Of a stretch of 64,000 nt of DNA, positions 26,216-39,500 are shown in pieces. Within the stretch, counting starts at the first letter, position 1. Each line of letters opens with the position of its first letter. The DNA is from Odiellus spinosus (lineage: Eukaryota; Arthropoda; Arachnida; Opiliones; Phalangiidae): NCBI GenBank assembly GCA_963920705.1, contig CAWUCO010000097.1:496001-560000 (forward strand), read 5' to 3'. The notes under the pieces are model-generated. The model saw only the letters and a program-made list of their open reading frames with translations. It made no database searches and was not told the origin of the DNA. The position numbers and the translations under genes were made by a program.

Positions 26216-29200
26216 AAATTTAGACAAAACCAAAGTCATTCGAAAGAGCAATTAATGGACAGTCTAAATAATAAGAGTTTTCAAAAATCCGTTGAAAAAC
26301 AAGAAAAATATGGCCAATTCAAAAATCATACAATATCAAAATAGTCAAATTTCCGATTTTAAAAATTCGCTTTTTGATATTAGATGTTTATTGAATTGGC
26401 CATATTTTCCAGGTTTTTCAACGGATTTTCCAAAACTCTTGTTTTTTAGATAGACCAATATTTGCTCTTTCGAGTGGTCTTAATTTTGTCTAAATCGCTT
26501 AAAAATCAAAAGTTTTGTGTCTATTTGAATCCAATAATCTTGGATTTTTAAGTGTTTTTGCTTAATTTTAACCAATTTTATATTTGTCACAATTTTGAAA
26601 TTTAGACAAAACCAAAGTCATTCGAAAGAGCAATTAATGGACAGTCTAAATAATAAGAGTTTTCAAAAATCCGTTGAAAAACAAAAAAATATGGCCAATT
26701 CAAGAAATCATACAATATCAAAATAGTCAAATTTCAGATTTTAAAAATTCGCTTTTTAATATTAGATGTTTTTTGAATTGGCCATATTTTCCATGTTTTT
26801 CAACGGATTTTCCAAAACTCTTGTTTTTTAGATAGACCAATATTTTCTCTTTCGAGTGGTCTAAATTTTGTCTAAATCGCTTAAAAATCAAAAGTTTTGT
26901 GTCTATTTGAATCCAATAATCTTGGATTTTTAAGCGTTTTTGCTTAATTTTAACCAATTTTATATTTGTCACGTTTTGGCAATTTAGACAAATCCAAAGT
27001 CATTCGAAAGACCAATTAATGGACAGTCTAAATAATAAGAGTTTTCAAAAATCCGTTGAAAAACAAGAAAAATATGGCCAATTCAAGAAATCATACAATA
27101 TCAAAATAGTGAAATTTCAGATTTTAAAAATTCGCTTTTTGATATTAGATGTTTTTTGAATTGGCCATATTTTCCAGGTTTTTCAACGGATTTTCCAAAA
27201 CTCTTGTTTTTTAGATAGACCAATATTTGATCTTTCGAGTGGTCCAAATTTTGTCTAAATCGCTTAAAAATCAAAAGTTTTGTGTCTATTTGAATCCAAT
27301 AATCTTGGATTTTTAAGCGTTTTTGCTTTATTTTAACCAATTTTATATTTGTCACGTTTTGGCAATTTAGACAAAACCAAAGTCATTCGAAAGAGCAATT
27401 AATGGACAGTCTAAATAATAAGAATTTTCAAAAATCCGTTGAAAAACAAGAAAAATATGGCCAATTCAAGAAATCATACAATATCAAATTAGTCAAATTT
27501 CAGATTTTAAAAATTCGCTTTTTGATATTAGATGTTTTTTGAATTGGCCATATTTTCCATGTTTTTCAACGTATTTTCCAAAACTCTTGTTTTTTAGATA
27601 GACCAATATTTGCTCTTTCGAGTTGTCTTAATTTTGTCTAAATCGCTTAAAAATCAAAAGTTTTGTGTCCATTTGAATCCAATAATCTTGGATTTTTAAG
27701 TGTTTTTGCTTAATTTTAACCAATTTTATATTTGTCACAATTTTGAAATTTAGACAAAACCAAAGTCATTCGAAAGAGCAATTAATGGACAGTCTAAATA
27801 ATAAGAGTTTTCAAAAATCCGTTGAAAAACAAGAAAAATATGGCCAATTCAAGAAATCATACAATATCAAAATAGTCAAATTTCCGATTTTAAAAATTCG
27901 CTTTTTGATATTAGATGTTTATTGAATTGGCCATATTTTCCAGGTTTTTCAACGGATTTTCCAAAACTCTTGTTTTTTAGATAGACCAATATTTGCTCTT
28001 TCGAGTGGTCTTAATTTTGTCTAAATCGCTTAAAAATCAAAAGTTTTGTGTCTATTTGAATCCAATAATCTTGGATTTTTAAGTGTTTTTGCTTAATTTT
28101 AACCAATTTTATATTTGTCACAATTTTGAAATTTAGACAAAACCAAAGTCATTCGAAAGAGCAATTAATGGACAGTCTAAATAATAAGAGTTTTCAAAAA
28201 TCCGTTGAAAAACAAAAAAATATGGCCAATTCAAGAAATCATACAATATCAAAATAGTCAAATTTCAGATTTTAAAAATTCGCTTTTTAATATTAGATGT
28301 TTTTTGAATTGGCCATATTTTCCATGTTTTTCAACGGATTTTCCAAAACTCTTGTTTTTTAGATAGACCAATATTTGCTCTTTCGAGTGGTCTAAATTTT
28401 GTCTAAATCGCTTAAAAATCAAAAGTTTTGTGTCTATTTGAATCCAATAATCTTGGATTTTTAAGCGTTTTTGCTTAATTTTAACCAATTTTATATTTGT
28501 CACGTTTTGGCAATTTAGACAAATCCAAAGTCATTCGAAAGACCAATTAATGGACAGTCTAAATAATAAGAGTTTTCAAAAATCCGTTTAAAAACAAGAA
28601 AAATATGGCCAATTCAAGAAATCATACAATATCAAAATAGTGAAATTTCAGATTTTAAAAATTCGCTTTTTGATATTAGATGTTTTTTGAATTGGCCATA
28701 TTTTCCAGGTTTTTCAACGGATTTTCCAAAACTCTTGTTTTTTAGATAGACCAATATTTGATCTTTCGAGTGGTCCAAATTTTGTCTAAATCGCTTAAAA
28801 ATCAAAAGTTTTGTGTCTATTTGAATCCAATAATCTTGGATTTTTAAGCGTTTTTGCTTTATTTTAACCAATTTTATATTTGTCACGTTTTGGCAATTTA
28901 GACAAAACCAAAGTCATTCGAAAGAGCAATTAATGGACAGTCTAAATAATAAGAATTTTCAAAAATCCGTTGAAAAACAAGAAAAATATGGCCAATTCAA
29001 GAAATCATACAATATCAAAATAGTCAAATTTCAGATTTTAAAAATTCGCTTTTTGATATTAGATGTTTTTTGAATTGGCCATATTTTCCATGTTTTTCAA
29101 CGGATTTTCCAAAACTCTTGTTTTTTAGATAGACCAATATTTGCTCTTTCGAGTGGTCTAAATTTTGTCTAAATCGCTAAAAAATCAAAAGTTTTGTGTC

Positions 29201-29276
29201 TATTTGAATCCAATAATCTTGGATTTTTAAGCGTTTTTGCTTTATTTTAACCAATTTTATATTTGTCACGTTTTGG
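26216..29276. repeat. Four-unit higher-order repeat, two copies (1530 and 1531 bp)
   Basis: Copies at 26216-27745 and 27746-29276. Order: FPILK-type unit (AAATTTCCGATT and TTATTGAATTGG), unit with AACAAAAAAATATGG (1 bp short), unit with ACAAATCC and GACCAATTAATGG, then a type A unit with AAGAATTTTC. It is related to 16262-19321, but unit 2 has seven A where the earlier family has six. The first copy is 1 bp shorter because of TTCAAAAATCATAC near 26320. The second has CCGTTTAAAA near 28586. CAACGTATTTTCC near 27570 is private. Confidence 0.88.
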
Positions 29277-30425
29277 CAATTTAGACAAAACCAAAGTCAT
29301 TCGAAAGAGCAATTAATGGACAGTCTAAATAATAAGAGTTTTCAAAAATCCGTTGAAAAACAAGAAAAATATGGCCAATTCAAGAAATCATACAATATCA
29401 AAATAGTGAAATTTCAGATTTTAAAAATTCGCTTTTTGATATTAGATGTTTTTTGAATTGGCCATATTTTCCAGGTTTTTCAACGGATTTTCCAAAACTC
29501 TTGTTTTTTAGATAGACCAATATTTGCTCTTTCGAGTGGTCTAAATTTTGTCTAAATCGCTTAAAAATCAAAAGTTTTGTGTCTATTTGAATCCAATAAT
29601 CTTGGATTTTTAAGCGTTTTTGCTTTATTTTAACCAATTTTATATTTGTCACGTTTTGGCAATTTAGACAAAACCAAAGTCATTCGAAAGAGCAATTAAT
29701 GGACAGTCTAAATAATAAGAGTTTTCAAAAATCCGTTGAAAAACAAGAAAAATATGGCCAATTCAAGAAATCATACAATATCAAAATAGTGAAATTTCAG
29801 ATTTTAAAAATTCGCTTTTTGATATTAGATGTTTTTTGAATTGGCCATATTTTCCAGGTTTTTCAACGGATTTTCCAAAACTCTTGTTTTTTAGATAGAC
29901 CAATATTTGCTCTTTCGAGTGGTCTAAATTTTGTCTAAATCGCTTAAAAATCAAAAGTTTTGTGTCTATTTGAATCCTATAATCTTGGATTTTTAAGCGT
30001 TTTTGCTTAATTTTAACCAATTTTATATTTGTCACGTTTTGGCAATTTAGACAAAACCAAAGTCATTCGAAAGAGCAATTAATGGACAGTCTAAATAATA
30101 AGAGTTTTCAAAAATCCGTTGAAAAACAAGAAAAATATGGCCAATTCAAGAAATCATACAATATCAAAATAGTCAAATTTCCGATTTTAAAAATTCGCTT
30201 TTTGATATTAGATGTTTATTGAATTGGCCATATTTTCCAGGTTTTTCAACGGATTTTCCAAAACTCTTGTTTTTTAGATAGACCAATATTTGCTCTTTCG
30301 AGTGGTCTTAATTTTGTCTAAATCGCTTAAAAATCAAAAGTTTTGTGTCTATTTGAATCCAATAATCTTGGATTTTTAAGTGTTTTTGCTTAATTTTAAC
30401 CAATTTTATATTTGTCACAATTTTG
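29277..30425. repeat. Three type A units
   Basis: The units at 29277 and 29660 both have AGTGAAATTTC and CCAGGTTTTT; the second carries AATCCTATAATC in its linker. The third (30043) has AAATTTCCGATT and GTTTATTGAATTGG and ends in a type B linker. No gene is seen. Confidence 0.82.
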
Positions 30426-33400
30426 AAATTTAGACAAAACCAAAGTCATTCGAAAGAGCAATTAATGGACAGTCTAAATAATAAGAGTTTTCAAAAATCC
30501 GTTGAAAAACCAAAAAAATATGGCCAATTCAAGAAATCATACAATATCAAAATAGTCAAATTTCAGATTTTAAAAATTCGCTTTTTATTATTAGATGTTT
30601 TTTGAATTGGCCATATTTTCCATGTTTTTCAACGGATTTTCCAAAACTCTTGTTTTTTAGATAGACCAATATTTGCTCTTTCGAGTGGTCTAAATTTTGT
30701 CTAAATCGCTTAAAAATCAAAAGTTTTGTGTCTATTTGAATCCAATAATCTTGGATTTTTAAGCGTTTTTGCTTAATTTTAACCAATTTTATATTTGTCA
30801 CGTTTTGGCAATTTAGACAAATCCAAAGTCATTCGAAAGACCAATTAATGGACAGTCTAAATAATAAGAGTTTTCAAAAATTCGTTGAAAAACAAAAAAA
30901 TATGGCCAATTCAAGAAATCATACAATATCAAAATAGTGAAATTTCAGATTTTAAAAATTCGCTTTTTAATATTAGATGTTTTTTGAATTGGCCATATTT
31001 TCCATGTTTTTCAACGGATTTTCCAAAACTCTTGTTTTTTAGATAGACCAATATTTGCTCTTTCGAGTGGTCTAAATTTTGTCTAAATCGCTTAAAAATC
31101 AAAAGTTTTGTGTCTATTTGAATCCAATAATCTTGGATTTTTAAGCGTTTTTGCTTAATTTTAACCAATTTTATATTTGTCACGTTTTGGCAATTTAGAC
31201 AAATCCAAAGTCATTCGAAAGACCAATTAATGGACAGTCTAAATAATAAGAGTTTTCAAAAATCCGTTGAAAAACAAGAAAAATATGGCCAATTCAAGAA
31301 ATCATACAATATCAAAATAGTGAAATTTCAGATTTTAAAAATTCGCTTTTTGATATTAGATGTTTTTTGAATTGGCCATATTTTCCAGGTTTTTCAACGG
31401 ATTTTCCAAAACTCTTGTTTTTTAGATAGACCAATATTTGATCTTTCGAGTGGTCCAAATTTTGTCTAAATCGCTTAAAAATCAAAAGTTTTGTGTCTAT
31501 TTGAATCCAATAATCTTGGATTTTTAAGCGTTTTTGCTTTATTTTAACCAATTTTATATTTGTCACGTTTTGGCAATTTAGACAAAACCAAAGTCATTCG
31601 AAAGAGCAATTAATGGACAGTCTAAATAATAAGAATTTTCAAAAATCCGTTGAAAAACAAGAAAAATATGGCCAATTCAAGAAATCATACAATATCAAAA
31701 TAGTCAAATTTCAGATTTTAAAAATTCGCTTTTTGATATTAGATGTTTTTTGAATTGGCCATATTTTCCATGTTTTTCAACGGATTTTCCAAAACTCTTG
31801 TTTTTTAGATAGACCAATATTTGCTCTTTCGAGTGGTCTAAATTTTGTCTAAATCGCTAAAAAATCAAAAGTTTTGTGTCTATTTGAATCCAATAATCTT
31901 GGATTTTTAAGCGTTTTTGCTTTATTTTAACCAATTTTATATTTGTCACGTTTTGGCAATTTAGACAAAACCAAAGTCATTCGAAAGAGCAATTAATGGA
32001 CAGTCTAAATAATAAGAATTTTCAAAAATACGTTGAAAAACAAGAAAAATATGGCCAATTCAAGAAATCATACAATATCAAAATAGTCAAATTTCAGATT
32101 TTAAAAATTCGCTTTTTGATATTAGATGTTTTTTGAATTGGCCATATTTTCCATGTTTTTCAACGGATTTTCCAAAACTCTTGTTTTTTAGATAGACCAA
32201 TATTTGCTCTTTCGAGTGGTCTAAATTTTGTCTAAATCGCTAAAAAATCAAAAGTTTTGTGTCTATTTGAATCCAATAATCTTGGATTTTTAAGCGTTTT
32301 TGCTTTATTTTAACCAATTTTATATTTGTCACGTTTTGGCAATTTAGACAAAACCAAAGTCATTCGAAAGAGCAATTAATGGACAGTCTAAATAATAAGA
32401 GTTTTCAAAAATCCGTTGAAAAACAAGAAAAATATGGCCAATTCAAGAAATCATACAATATCAAAATAGTGAAATTTCAGATTTTAAAAATTCGCTTTTT
32501 GATATTAGATGTTTTTTGAATTGGCCATATTTTCCAGGTTTTTCAACGGATTTTCCAAAACTCTTGTTTTTTAGATAGACCAATATTTGCTCTTTCGAGT
32601 GGTCTTAATTTTGTCTAAATCGCTTAAAAATCAAAAGTTTTGTGTCCATTTGAATCCAATAATCTTGGATTTTTAAGTGTTTTTGCTTAATTTTAACCAA
32701 TTTTATATTTGTCACAATTTTGAAATTTAGACAAAACCAAAGTCATTCGAAAGAGCAATTAATGGACAGTCTAAATAATAAGAGTTTTCAAAAATCCGTT
32801 GAAAAACAAGAAAAATATGGCCAATTCAAGAAATCATACAATATCAAAATAGTCAAATTTCCGATATTAAAAATTCGCTTTTTGATATTAGATGTTTATT
32901 GAATTGGCCATATTTTCCAGGTTTTTCAACGGATTTTCCAAAACTCTTGTTTTTTAGATAGACCAATATTTGCTCTTTCGAGTGGTCTTAATTTTGTCTA
33001 AATCGCTTAAAAATCAAAAGTTTTGTGTCTATTTGAATCCAATAATCTTGGATTTTTAAGTGTTTTTGCTTAATTTTAACCAATTTTATATTTGTCACAA
33101 TTTTGAAATTTAGACAAAACCAAAGTCATTCGAAAGAGCAATTAATGGACAGTCTAAATAATAAGAGTTTTCAAAAATCCGTTGAAAAACAAAAAATATG
33201 GCCAATTCAAGAAATCATACAATATCAAAATAGTCAAATTTCAGATTTTAAAAATTCGCTTTTTAATATTAGATGTTTTTTGAATTGGCCATATTTTCCA
33301 TGTTTTTCAACGGATTTTCCAAAACTCTTGTTTTTTAGATAGACCAATATTTGCTCTTTCGAGTGGTCTAAATTTTGTCTAAATCGCTTAAAAATCAAAA

Positions 33401-36400
33401 GTTTTGTGTCTATTTGAATCCAATAATCTTGGATTTTTAAGCGTTTTTGCTTAATTTTAACCAATTTTATATTTGTCACGTTTTGGCAATTTAGACAAAA
33501 CCAAAGTCATTCGAAAGAGCAATTAATGGACAGTCTAAATAATAAGAATTTTCAAAAATCCGTTGAAAAACAAGAAAAATATGGCCAATTCAAGAAATCA
33601 TACAATATCAAAATAGTCAAATTTCAGATTTTAAAAATTCGCTTTTTGATATTAGATGTTTTTTGAATTGGCCATATTTTCCATGTTTTTCAACGGATTT
33701 TCCAAAACTCTTGTTTTTTAGATAGACCAATATTTGCTCTTTCGAGTGGTCTAAATTTTGTCTAAATCGCTTAAAAATCAAAAGTTTTGTGTCTATTTGA
33801 ATCCAATAATCTTGGATTTTTAAGCGTTTTTGCTTTATTTTAACCAATTTTATATTTGTCACGTTTTGGCAATTTAGACAAAACCAAAGTCATTCGAAAG
33901 AGCAATTAATGGACAGTCTAAATACTAAGAGTTTTCAAAAATCCGTTGAAAAACAAGAAAAATATGGCCAATTCAAGAAATCATACAATATCAAAATAGT
34001 GAAATTTCAGATTTTAAAAATTCGCTTTTTGATATTAGATGTTTTTTGAATTGGCCATATTTTCCAGGTTTTTCAACGGATTTTCCAAAACTCTTGTTTT
34101 TTAGATAGACCAATATTTGCTCTTTCGAGTGGTCTAAATTTTGTCTAAATCGCTTAAAAATCAAAAGTTTTGTGTCTATTTGAATCCTATAATCTTGGAT
34201 TTTTAAGCGTTTTTGCTTAATTTTAACCAATTTTATATTTGTCACGTTTTGGCAATTTAGACAAAACCAAAGTCATTCGAAAGAGCAATTAATGGACAGT
34301 CTAAATAATAAGAGTTTTCAAAAATCCGTTGAAAAACAAGAAAAATATGGCCAATTCAACAAATCATACAATATCAAAATAGTCAAATTTCAGATTTTAA
34401 AAATTCGCTTTTTAATATTAGATGTTTATTGAATTGGCCATATTTTCCAGGTTTTTCAACGGATTTTCCAAAACTCTTGTTTTTTAGATAGACCAATATT
34501 TGCTCTTTCGAGTGGTCTAAATTTTGTCTAAATCGCTTAAAAATCAAAAGTTTTGTGTCTATTTGAATCCAATAATCTTGGATTTTTAAGCGTTTTTGCT
34601 TTATTTTAACCAATTTTATATTTGTCACGTTTTGGCAATTTAGACAAAACCAAAGTCATTCGAAAGAGCAATTAATGGACAGTCTAAATAATAAGAGTTT
34701 TCAAAAATCCGTTGAAAAACAAGAAAAATATGGCCAATTCAAGAAATCATACAATATCAAAATATTGAAATTTCAGATTTTAAAAATTCGCTTTTTGATA
34801 TTAGATGTTTTTTGAATTGGCCATATTTTCCAGGTTTTTCAACGGATTTTCCAAAACTCTTGTTTTTTAGATAGACCAATATTTGCTCTTTCGAGTGGTC
34901 TAAATTTTGTCTAAATCGCTTAAAAATCAAAAGTTTTGTGTCCATTTGAATCCAATAATCTTGGATTTTTAAGTGTTTTTGCTTAATTTTAACCAATTTT
35001 ATATTTGTCACAATTTTGAAATTTAGACAAAACCAAAGTCATTCGAAAGAGCAATTAATGGACAGTCTAAATAATAAGAGTTTTCAAAAATCCGTTGAAA
35101 AACATGAAAAATATGGCCAATTCAAGAAATCATACAATATCAAAATAGTCAAATTTCCGATTTTAAAAATTCGCTTTTTGATATTAGATGTTTATTGAAT
35201 TGGCCATATTTTCCAGGTTTTTCAACGGATTTTCCAAAACTCTTGTTTTTTAGATAGACCAATATTTGCTCTTTCGAGTGGTCTTAATTTTGTCTAAATC
35301 GCTTAAAAATCAAAAGTTTTGTGTCTATTTGAATCCAATAATCTTGGATTTTTAAGTGTTTTTGCTTAATTTTAACCAATTTTATATTTGTCACAATTTT
35401 GAAATTTAGACAAAACCAAAGTCATTCGAAAGAGCAATTAATGGACAGTCTAAATAATAAGAGTTTTCAAAAATCCGTTGAAAAACAAAAAAATATGGCC
35501 AATTCAAGAAATCATACAATATCAAAATAGTCAAATTTCAGATTTTAAAAATTCGCTTTTTAATATTAGATGTTTTTTGAATTGGCCATATTTTCCATGT
35601 TTTTCAACGGATTTTCCAAAACTCTTGTTTTTTAGATAGACCAATATTTGCTCTTTCGAGTGGTCTAAATTTTGTCTAAATCGCTTAAAAATCAAAAGTT
35701 TTGTGTCTATTTGAATCCAATAATCTTGGATTTTTAAGCGTTTTTGCTTAATTTTAACCAATTTTATATTTGTCACGTTTTGGCAATTTAGACAAATCCA
35801 AAGTCATTCGAAAGACCAATTAATGGACAGTCTAAATAATAAGAGTTTTCAAAAATCCGTTGAAAAACAAGAAAAATATGGCCAATTCAAGAAATCATAC
35901 AATATCAAAATAGTGAAATTTCAGATTTTAAAAATTCGCTTTTTGATATTAGATGTTTTTTGAATTGGCCATATTTTCCAGGTTTTTCAACGGATTTTCC
36001 AAAACTCTTGTTTTTTAGATAGACCAATATTTGATCTTTCGAGTGGTCCAAATTTTGTCTAAATCGCTTAAAAATCAAAAGTTTTGTGTCTATTTGAATC
36101 CAATAATCTTGGATTTTTAAGCGTTTTTGCTTTATTTTAACCAATTTTATATTTGTCACGTTTTGGCAATTTAGACAAAACCAAAGTCATTCGAAAGAGC
36201 AATTAATGGACAGTCTAAATAATAAGAGTTTTCAAAAATCCGTTGAAAAACAAGAAAAATATGGCCAATTCAAGAAATCATACAATATCAAAATAGTGAA
36301 ATTTCAGATTTTAAAAATTCGCTTTTTGATATTAGATGTTTTTTGAATTGGCCATATTTTCCAGGTTTTTCAACGGATTTTCCAAAACTCTTGTTTTTTA

Positions 36401-36549
36401 GATAGACCAATATTTGCTCTTTCGAGTGGTCTAAATTTTGTCTAAATCGCTTAAAAATCAAAAGTTTTGTGTCCATTTGAATCCAATAATCTTGGATTTT
36501 TAATTGTTTTTGCTTAATTTTAACCAATTTTATATTTGTCACAATTTTG
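30426..36549. repeat. Sixteen-unit higher-order repeat, copy 1 (6124 bp)
   Basis: From about 30660 to about 34745 the sequence matches 36784-40869 unit for unit at an offset of 6124 bp (16 units less 4 bp). Shared private markers include AAAAATTCGTTG, two consecutive units with AAGAATTTTC and ATCGCTAAAAAATC, and AATACTAAGAG. The match ends where this copy has ATATTGAAATTTC near 34764. The last four units (35019 on) instead resemble 46884-48414, with TTTTTAATTGTTTTT near 36501 as marker. Confidence 0.88.
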
Positions 36550-39500
36550 AAATTTAGACAAAACCAAAGTCATTCGAAAGAGCAATTAATGGACAGTCTA
36601 AATAATAAGAGTTTTCAAAAATCCGTTGAAAAACAAGAAAAATATGGCCAATTCAAGAAATCATACAATATCAAAATAGTCAAATTTCCGATTTTAAAAA
36701 TTCGCTTTTTGATATTAGATGTTTATTGAATTGGCCATATTTTCCAGGTTTTTCAACGGATTTTCCAAAACTCTTGTTTTTTAGATAGACCAATATTTGC
36801 TCTTTCGAGTGGTCTAAATTTTGTCTAAATCGCTTAAAAATCAAAAGTTTTGTGTCTATTTGAATCCAATAATCTTGGATTTTTAAGCGTTTTTGCTTAA
36901 TTTTAACCAATTTTATATTTGTCACGTTTTGGCAATTTAGACAAATCCAAAGTCATTCGAAAGACCAATTAATGGACAGTCTAAATAATAAGAGTTTTCA
37001 AAAATTCGTTGAAAAACAAAAAAATATGGCCAATTCAAGAAATCATACAATATCAAAATAGTGTAATTTCAGATTTTAAAAATTCGCTTTTTAATATTAG
37101 ATGTTTTTTGAATTGGCCATATTTTCCATGTTTTTCAACGGATTTTCCAAAACTCTTGTTTTTTAGATAGACCAATATTTGCTCTTTCGAGTGGTCTAAA
37201 TTTTGTCTAAATCGCTTAAAAATCAAAAGTTTTGTGTCTATTTGAATCCAATAATCTTGGATTTTTAAGCGTTTTTGCTTAATTTTAACCAATTTTATAT
37301 TTGTCACGTTTTGGCAATTTAGACAAATCCAAAGTCATTCGAAAGACCAATTAATGGACAGTCTAAATAATAAGAGTTTTCAAAAATCCGTTGAAAAACA
37401 AGAAAAATATGGCCAATTCAAGAAATCATACAATATCAAAATAGTGAAATTTCAGATTTTAAAAATTCGCTTTTTGATATTAGATGTTTTTTGAATTGGC
37501 CATATTTTCCAGGTTTTTCAACGGATTTTCCAAAACTCTTGTTTTTTAGATAGACCAATATTTGATCTTTCGAGTGGTCCAAATTTTGTCTAAATCGCTT
37601 AAAAATCAAAAGTTTTGTGTCTATTTGAATCCAATAATCTTGGATTTTTAAGCGTTTTTGCTTTATTTTAACCAATTTTATATTTGTCACGTTTTGGCAA
37701 TTTAGACAAAACCAAAGTCATTCGAAAGAGCAATTAATGGACAGTCTAAATAATAAGAATTTTCAAAAATCCGTTGAAAAACAAGAAAAATATGGCCAAT
37801 TCAAGAAATCATACAATATCAAAATAGTCAAATTTCAGATTTTAAAAATTCGCTTTTTGATATTAGATGTTTTTTGAATTGGCCATATTTTCCATGTTTT
37901 TCAACGGATTTTCCAAAACTCTTGTTTTTTAGATAGACCAATATTTGCTCTTTCGAGTGGTCTAAATTTTGTCTAAATCGCTAAAAAATCAAAAGTTTTG
38001 TGTCTATTTGAATCCAATAATCTTGGATTTTTAAGCGTTTTTGCTTTATTTTAACCAATTTTATATTTGTCACGTTTTGGCAATTTAGACAAAACCAAAG
38101 TCATTCGAAAGAGCAATTAATGGACAGTCTAAATAATAAGAATTTTCAAAAATCCGTTGAAAAACAAGAAAAATATGGCCAATTCAAGAAATCATACAAT
38201 ATCAAAATAGTCAAATTTCAGATTTTAAAAATTCGCTTTTTGATATTAGATGTTTTTTGAATTGGCCATATTTTCCATGTTTTTCAACGGATTTTCCAAA
38301 ACTCTTGTTTTTTAGATAGACCAATATTTGCTCTTTCGAGTGGTCTAAATTTTGTCTAAATCGCTAAAAAATCAAAAGTTTTGTGTCTATTTGAATCCAA
38401 TAATCTTGGATTTTTAAGCGTTTTTGCTTTATTTTAACCAATTTTATATTTGTCACGTTTTGGCAATTTAGACAAAACCAAAGTCATTCGAAAGAGCAAT
38501 TAATGGACAGTCTAAATAATAAGAGTTTTCAAAAATCCGTTGAAAAACAAGAAAAATATGGCCAATTCAAGAAATCATACAATATCAAAATAGTGAAATT
38601 TCAGATTTTAAAAATTCGCTTTTTGATATTAGATGTTTTTTGAATTGGCCATATTTTCCAGGTTTTTCAACGGATTTTCCAAAACTCTTGTTTTTTAGAT
38701 AGACCAATATTTGCTCTTTCGAGTGGTCTTAATTTTGTCTAAATCGCTTAAAAATCAAAAGTTTTGTGTCCATTTGAATCCAATAATCTTGGATTTTTAA
38801 GTGTTTTTGCTTAATTTTAACCAATTTTATATTTGTCACAATTTTGAAATTCAGACAAAACCAAAGTCATTCGAAAGAGCAATTAATGGACAGTCTAAAT
38901 AATAAGAGTTTTCAAAAATCCGTTGAAAAACAAGAAAAATATGGCCAATTCAAGAAATCATACAATATCAAAATAGTCAAATTTCCGATTTTAAAAATTC
39001 GCTTTTTGATATTAGATGTTTATTGAATTGGCCATATTTTCCAGGTTTTTCAACGGATTTTCCAAAACTCTTGTTTTTTAGATAGACCAATATTTGCTCT
39101 TTCGAGTGGTCTTAATTTTGTCTAAATCGCTTAAAAATCAAAAGTTTTGTGTCTATTTGAATCCAATAATCTTGGATTTTTAAGTGTTTTTGCTTAATTT
39201 TAACCAATTTTATATTTGTCACAATTTTGAAATTTAGACAAAACCAAAGTCATTCGAAAGAGCAATTAATGGACAGTCTAAATAATAAGAGTTTTCAAAA
39301 ATCCGTTGAAAAACAAAAAATATGGCCAATTCAAGAAATCATACAATATCAAAATAGTCAAATTTCAGATTTTAAAAATTCGCTTTTTAATATTAGATGT
39401 TTTTTGAATTGGCCATATTTTCCATGTTTTTCAACGGATTTTCCAAAACTCTTGTTTTTTAGATAGACCAATATTTGCTCTTTCGAGTGGTCTAAATTTT